Source: Chryseobacterium elymi
GTDB lineage: Bacteria > Bacteroidota > Bacteroidia > Flavobacteriales > Weeksellaceae
DNA: 64,000 bases
NCBI RefSeq assembly: GCF_003385495.1
Contig: NZ_QNUH01000007.1
Span: 62,001-126,000 of the forward strand
Reading direction: 5' to 3'
The position numbers and the translations under genes were made by a program. Below the pieces are notes generated by a model. That model made no database searches, was not told the DNA's origin, and saw only the letters and a list, made by a program, of their open reading frames with translations. This document shows positions 60,937 to 64,000 of this stretch, in pieces; within the stretch, counting starts at the first letter, position 1, and every line of letters starts with the position of its first letter.

Positions 60937-61905
60937 TTATCTGTTTACCAATCTGCCTCTGAAACCACCCCCTTTGTTTTCACTGCCGCGGTCGTTCTGT
61001 GGTCTCGGTGAATTTTCAGATCTGGAACCTCCACTGTTTCCTCTAAACCCTCCACTATTTTCTCTTTTTGGAGCTCTTTCTCTATTTACTTCATTATTTC
61101 CTCTGAAACCTCCGTTACCACCATTATTTCCAAATCCTCCACGTGTTCCGTTATTTTCTGAATTCCCTCTGAATCCTCCGTTATTTCTTACCCCATTATT
61201 TTCATTGCGGAAACCGTTGTTTTGATCAGCCGGCTTACGGAAACCTCCGTAATTATTATTATCTCTGGATCCTCTGAATCCATTATCAGATCTGCTGCTT
61301 CTGATTACATTAAAAGTCGGGTTGTCCATTCTTCGGAACTTCGCTCTATCTACCCTGTACACATTGATACTTACATTCCTGTATCTCGGCATTACTGCAT
61401 ATCTCGGTGCATAATAGGTTCTTCTGTAATTCTGAAAGTAAACAATCGGGCTTGCTCCACGGTAATAATTGTTCTGGAAAACAACAAATACTCTTGGTCC
61501 TAAAATTCTTTCCAATGCATAGAATCTGTCATAATACCATCTGTCAGGATTGTATCTGTAAAAATTATTCCAGGTAGAAAAATTCACATACAGGTTATTA
61601 AGACTTAAGATCTGATCAATCTGCCATCGGTTCAGCCTGTTATCTCTGAAGAATACATTCCAGTTGATATTTACAACACTGTTTCTGTAGTCATTATAGT
61701 ATCCCTGGTAATAATCGCTTGGATAATAATCCTGAGGATAGTTATAGTAATAATCGTCCGGGAAATAATTTCTGTCATCTTCATCATTATAATAGCCATC
61801 TCCATTCTGATAATATCCGTTATCCCCCCATCCGTTATTTGGATACTGCTGGGCGGAAGACAAAGCTGCCAGTCCCAAGGCAAATCCCAAAAGTATTTTT
61901 TTCAT
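60937..61905 (-). CDS. Exported Tyr/Asn/Gly/Arg-rich low-complexity protein
   Basis: The 322-residue protein has a signal peptide (MKKILLGFALGLAALSSAQQ), then a Tyr/Asn/Asp-rich segment (about 20-75), a middle part with DRWYYDRFYALERILGPRVF, and a C-terminal third made of irregular GGFRGNxxNN repeats rich in Gly, Asn and Arg. The middle resembles uncharacterised Bacteroidota proteins of similar build. It is probably an extracellular or surface-associated protein; I cannot assign a function. Confidence 0.7.
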   Translation of the reverse strand: MKKILLGFALGLAALSSAQQYPNNGWGDNGYYQNGDGYYNDEDDRNYFPDDYYYNYPQDYYPSDYYQGYYNDYRNSVVNINWNVFFRDNRLNRWQIDQILSLNNLYVNFSTWNNFYRYNPDRWYYDRFYALERILGPRVFVVFQNNYYRGASPIVYFQNYRRTYYAPRYAVMPRYRNVSINVYRVDRAKFRRMDNPTFNVIRSSRSDNGFRGSRDNNNYGGFRKPADQNNGFRNENNGVRNNGGFRGNSENNGTRGGFGNNGGNGGFRGNNEVNRERAPKRENSGGFRGNSGGSRSENSPRPQNDRGSENKGGGFRGRLVNR

Positions 61906-61971
61906 CTCTAATCGTTAATTGGTTAGTATATAGCAGAATATCTCTATTCTATCTTTTGGATGTAAATAAAA

Positions 61972-62005
61972 AAAAGAAGTTAAATCCTAAGATCAAACTT
62001 CTTTT
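61972..62005 (-). terminator. malQ terminator
   Basis: AAAAGAAGTT (61972-61981) pairs with AACTTCTTTT (61996-62005) around a 14-nt loop, with T-rich sequence beyond on the minus strand. Confidence 0.6.
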
Positions 62006-62042
62006 AATTTATAGTTAAACAATTGATAATCAAATGTTAAAT

Positions 62043-64000
62043 TTATGATCTTCCGCTATCTTTTATCCAATAGGTTATTTTTTCATTGAAAGATTTCTTA
62101 GCTTTTAAATCCTCCAGCTTTAAATGCATCCTGTAGCGCCAGTAATGCGGAAACACTGCAGGATTATTGATCCTTTCATTATCCATGTTCGGATTGGTCA
62201 GCTCAGGATCCGTTGCCAGAAATTCCTGGATCGGAAAAACAGCCAGCATCGCCTCTGTGTAAAGATGCTGCTTCATAATAATCTCTGCAAGATGAGAATC
62301 CATTTCTTCCGGAGCTTTTCCATATTGAACCAACTGTTGGTTAAAGTATTTCTGTGTGAGTGCAGGATCTTCCTTCCACCATTGTCTCAGTGTTGAGCTG
62401 TCATGCGAAGAAGCCGTTACGACATTCATATAATCGGCTTTTTTAGGATTGTAAAACGGAATATTATCCGAAGGCATTCTCTGTACTTTTAAAGCAATAA
62501 TCGCCAATTCATCCATCACAACAGGCACGCAGGCAGGAACCATTCCCAGGTCCTCACCACAAATCAGCATTTTTGTTGCATTAAGAATAACCGGAAGTTT
62601 CTCCATCGCTTTCTCGTACCAGAGATGATCCTGTCTTCTGAAGAAATAATCATGATACAGCTCATAAATCGCCTTCCTTTCCCATTCTGAAAGATATGTA
62701 TAGGAGTGGGTATTAAACACATTAAATCTTGGATGATATACTGTTTCGCCATTTCTTTCTTCAGTAAGGAACAAAACATTGGCACATAAAGAGATAAGTT
62801 TTTCTTCTACGGAGCCTTTTGGGTTCTTTTTGAAAAATTCTGCCAGCTTTCTCTGGGTATCAAATTCTTCTTTGAATGAATATGTTCCGTCATCATTGCT
62901 GTTAATAAATTCAAAAACCTTACTGCTGTCTTCCCCGAAATATTCCCACAAAATTCGTTCATTGATGAAAGGCTTACAATATCTGTTGAAGTCAAAAGGA
63001 ATATGCCTTGCTTTAAATTCATCCAGAACAATTGGAACCGCAGGATAAAAGTAGCCTAAAATCCCTTGTGTAGCAGAAATTGGCATCCTCCAGATCCTGA
63101 AAAACCCTAAGATATGGTCTATTCTCATAGCATCGAAATACTGTTCGAGTGCTTTAAACCTGTTTTTCCACCAACGGTAATCATCTTCCTTCATCGCTTC
63201 CCAATTGTATGTCGGGAATTCCCAGTTCTGCCCCAGCTCTGTAAACTGATCCGGTGGTGCTCCGGCCTGGAAATCCATTCCGAAAAGCTCAGGTTCTGTC
63301 CATGCTTCCACAGAATGTCTGTAAATACCTATCGGAAGATCTCCTTTCAAGGATACTCCTAAGCTGTGGGTATAATCTACGGCATCTTTCAACTGTAAAT
63401 GAAGCTGATATTGCACCCAGGCATGAAGCATGGAAGCATCATAATCTTTACTTTTTGTAGTGAAAAACTGTGAAATTTTTCCTGCGATATATTTTTTATG
63501 AGTTTTCCAGTCGTTGAAATTCGGGGTTTTATATTTGTCTCTAAGGACACAGAATGCGGCGTAAGGAGTCAGCCAGTAATCATTATCTTTTATAAATTTT
63601 TTAAAGTTCCTGTCTTTATAGATTTTCTCTTTCTCCGCATTGAAAACCGCTTTTAAAAATTTCCATTTGCCTTTGATCATTTTTTCATAATCAATCAGGT
63701 CAAGAGCGTTTAATTCTTCTTTTTCAGACTGATATTCAGAAACTAATTCTTCCGGTAAAGCGAAATCAAGATTTTCTAAGGAAATATACTGCGGATGTAA
63801 TGCATAAACAGAAACAGCTGCGTAAGGATAAGAATCTGTCCAGGAATAATTGGCTGTAGTATCATTAATCGGAAGGATCTGGATAATCCCCAGGTTAGTT
63901 TCCTTCGTCCAGTCGGCCAGCTTTTTAAGATCGGAAAATTCTCCGACTCCAAAACCGTTCTCACTTCTTAAAGAAAATACAGGAACTGCCACACCGGCAT
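62043..64000 (-). CDS. malQ: 4-alpha-glucanotransferase, C-terminal part (runs off right edge)
   Basis: The visible 652 codons are the catalytic region of a GH77 amylomaltase: AVPVFSLRSENGFGVGEFSD near the start of the barrel, PIGIYRHSVEAW, DAMRIDHILGFFRIW with the nucleophile Asp, and ICGEDLGMVPACV with the acid/base Glu. The reading frame is open to the right edge, so the protein is longer; Bacteroidota MalQ proteins often carry N-terminal starch-binding (CBM20) domains there. The enzyme transfers maltosyl units between glucans. Residue motifs are intact. Confidence 0.92.
   Translation of the reverse strand, partial: AGVAVPVFSLRSENGFGVGEFSDLKKLADWTKETNLGIIQILPINDTTANYSWTDSYPYAAVSVYALHPQYISLENLDFALPEELVSEYQSEKEELNALDLIDYEKMIKGKWKFLKAVFNAEKEKIYKDRNFKKFIKDNDYWLTPYAAFCVLRDKYKTPNFNDWKTHKKYIAGKISQFFTTKSKDYDASMLHAWVQYQLHLQLKDAVDYTHSLGVSLKGDLPIGIYRHSVEAWTEPELFGMDFQAGAPPDQFTELGQNWEFPTYNWEAMKEDDYRWWKNRFKALEQYFDAMRIDHILGFFRIWRMPISATQGILGYFYPAVPIVLDEFKARHIPFDFNRYCKPFINERILWEYFGEDSSKVFEFINSNDDGTYSFKEEFDTQRKLAEFFKKNPKGSVEEKLISLCANVLFLTEERNGETVYHPRFNVFNTHSYTYLSEWERKAIYELYHDYFFRRQDHLWYEKAMEKLPVILNATKMLICGEDLGMVPACVPVVMDELAIIALKVQRMPSDNIPFYNPKKADYMNVVTASSHDSSTLRQWWKEDPALTQKYFNQQLVQYGKAPEEMDSHLAEIIMKQHLYTEAMLAVFPIQEFLATDPELTNPNMDNERINNPAVFPHYWRYRMHLKLEDLKAKKSFNEKITYWIKDSGRS

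Noticed and set aside
1..64000. tRNA, rRNA or CRISPR features
   Set aside because: Reading the gene gaps showed no cloverleaf with a CCA end, no rRNA sequence, and no spaced array of 25-40 bp direct repeats; the short-period arrays have no unique spacers.

Overview
The window is a low-GC chromosomal segment from a Bacteroidota bacterium of the Flavobacteriia, most like Chryseobacterium or a close Weeksellaceae relative. Pointers are the complete phenylacetate (paa) cluster in flavobacterial order, BshA for bacillithiol, DUF4254/DUF4292/DUF2851 proteins, GH92 and M1/M43 peptidases, promoters of the Bacteroidota type (TTTG, about 20 nt, TANNTTTG), very few Shine-Dalgarno sequences, and lipoproteins with acidic residues just after the lipid cysteine. 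The assignment is by recognition only; no database search was made. No rRNA, tRNA or CRISPR array was seen.

1-14.7 kb, nearly all minus strand: aerobic phenylacetate catabolism. A TetR regulator (14134-14709) lies upstream of paaK-E-A-B-C-D-G-H-I-J-Y; the 5' part of paaZ runs off the left edge. Phenylacetate is activated by PaaK, epoxidised by PaaABC(D)E, isomerised by PaaG, opened and oxidised by PaaZ, and beta-oxidised by PaaH and PaaJ; PaaI and PaaY are rescue thioesterases. A 14-bp palindrome beside the paaK promoter is a likely TetR operator. Genes unrelated to the pathway sit inside the cluster (four-helix-bundle protein, esterase, double DUF6624 protein, broken REP-type transposase). 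Most gaps hold degenerate head-to-head arrays of 7- or 8-bp units, the most striking non-coding feature of the window.

15-25 kb, plus strand: clpB, two short Cys-rich peptides with double-glycine leaders, then a locus of three paralogous M43 zinc metalloprotease lipoproteins around a four-gene operon (unknown protein, seven-helix membrane protein, HisKA_3 kinase, NarL-type regulator). This is the best candidate here for an undescribed system. 25-31.5 kb, minus: two M1 peptidases, an exported endonuclease/phosphatase-family protein and a 2,4-dienoyl-CoA reductase-like SDR.

31.6-39.6 kb: a DUF1573 gene and a two-component pair whose kinase has lost its sensor, probably a deletion scar; a GH92 mannosidase; an aldo/keto reductase with its AraC regulator and a likely operator; a dihydroorotase. 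39.8-46.9 kb, plus: an envelope and housekeeping run (flippase, sugar nucleotidyltransferase, DUF4292 lipoprotein, EnvC-like protein, TatA, DUF4254 protein, lipoprotein, RibA).

47-64 kb: a lipoprotein, a GH3 hexosaminidase, BshA, DUF2851, PspC-like and GNAT proteins, a SIMPL protein, three tandem carboxypeptidase-regulatory-like proteins, an AddA/RecB-like helicase-nuclease, a gap with DnaA-box-like sequences, ferritin, two small exported proteins, and malQ running off the right edge.
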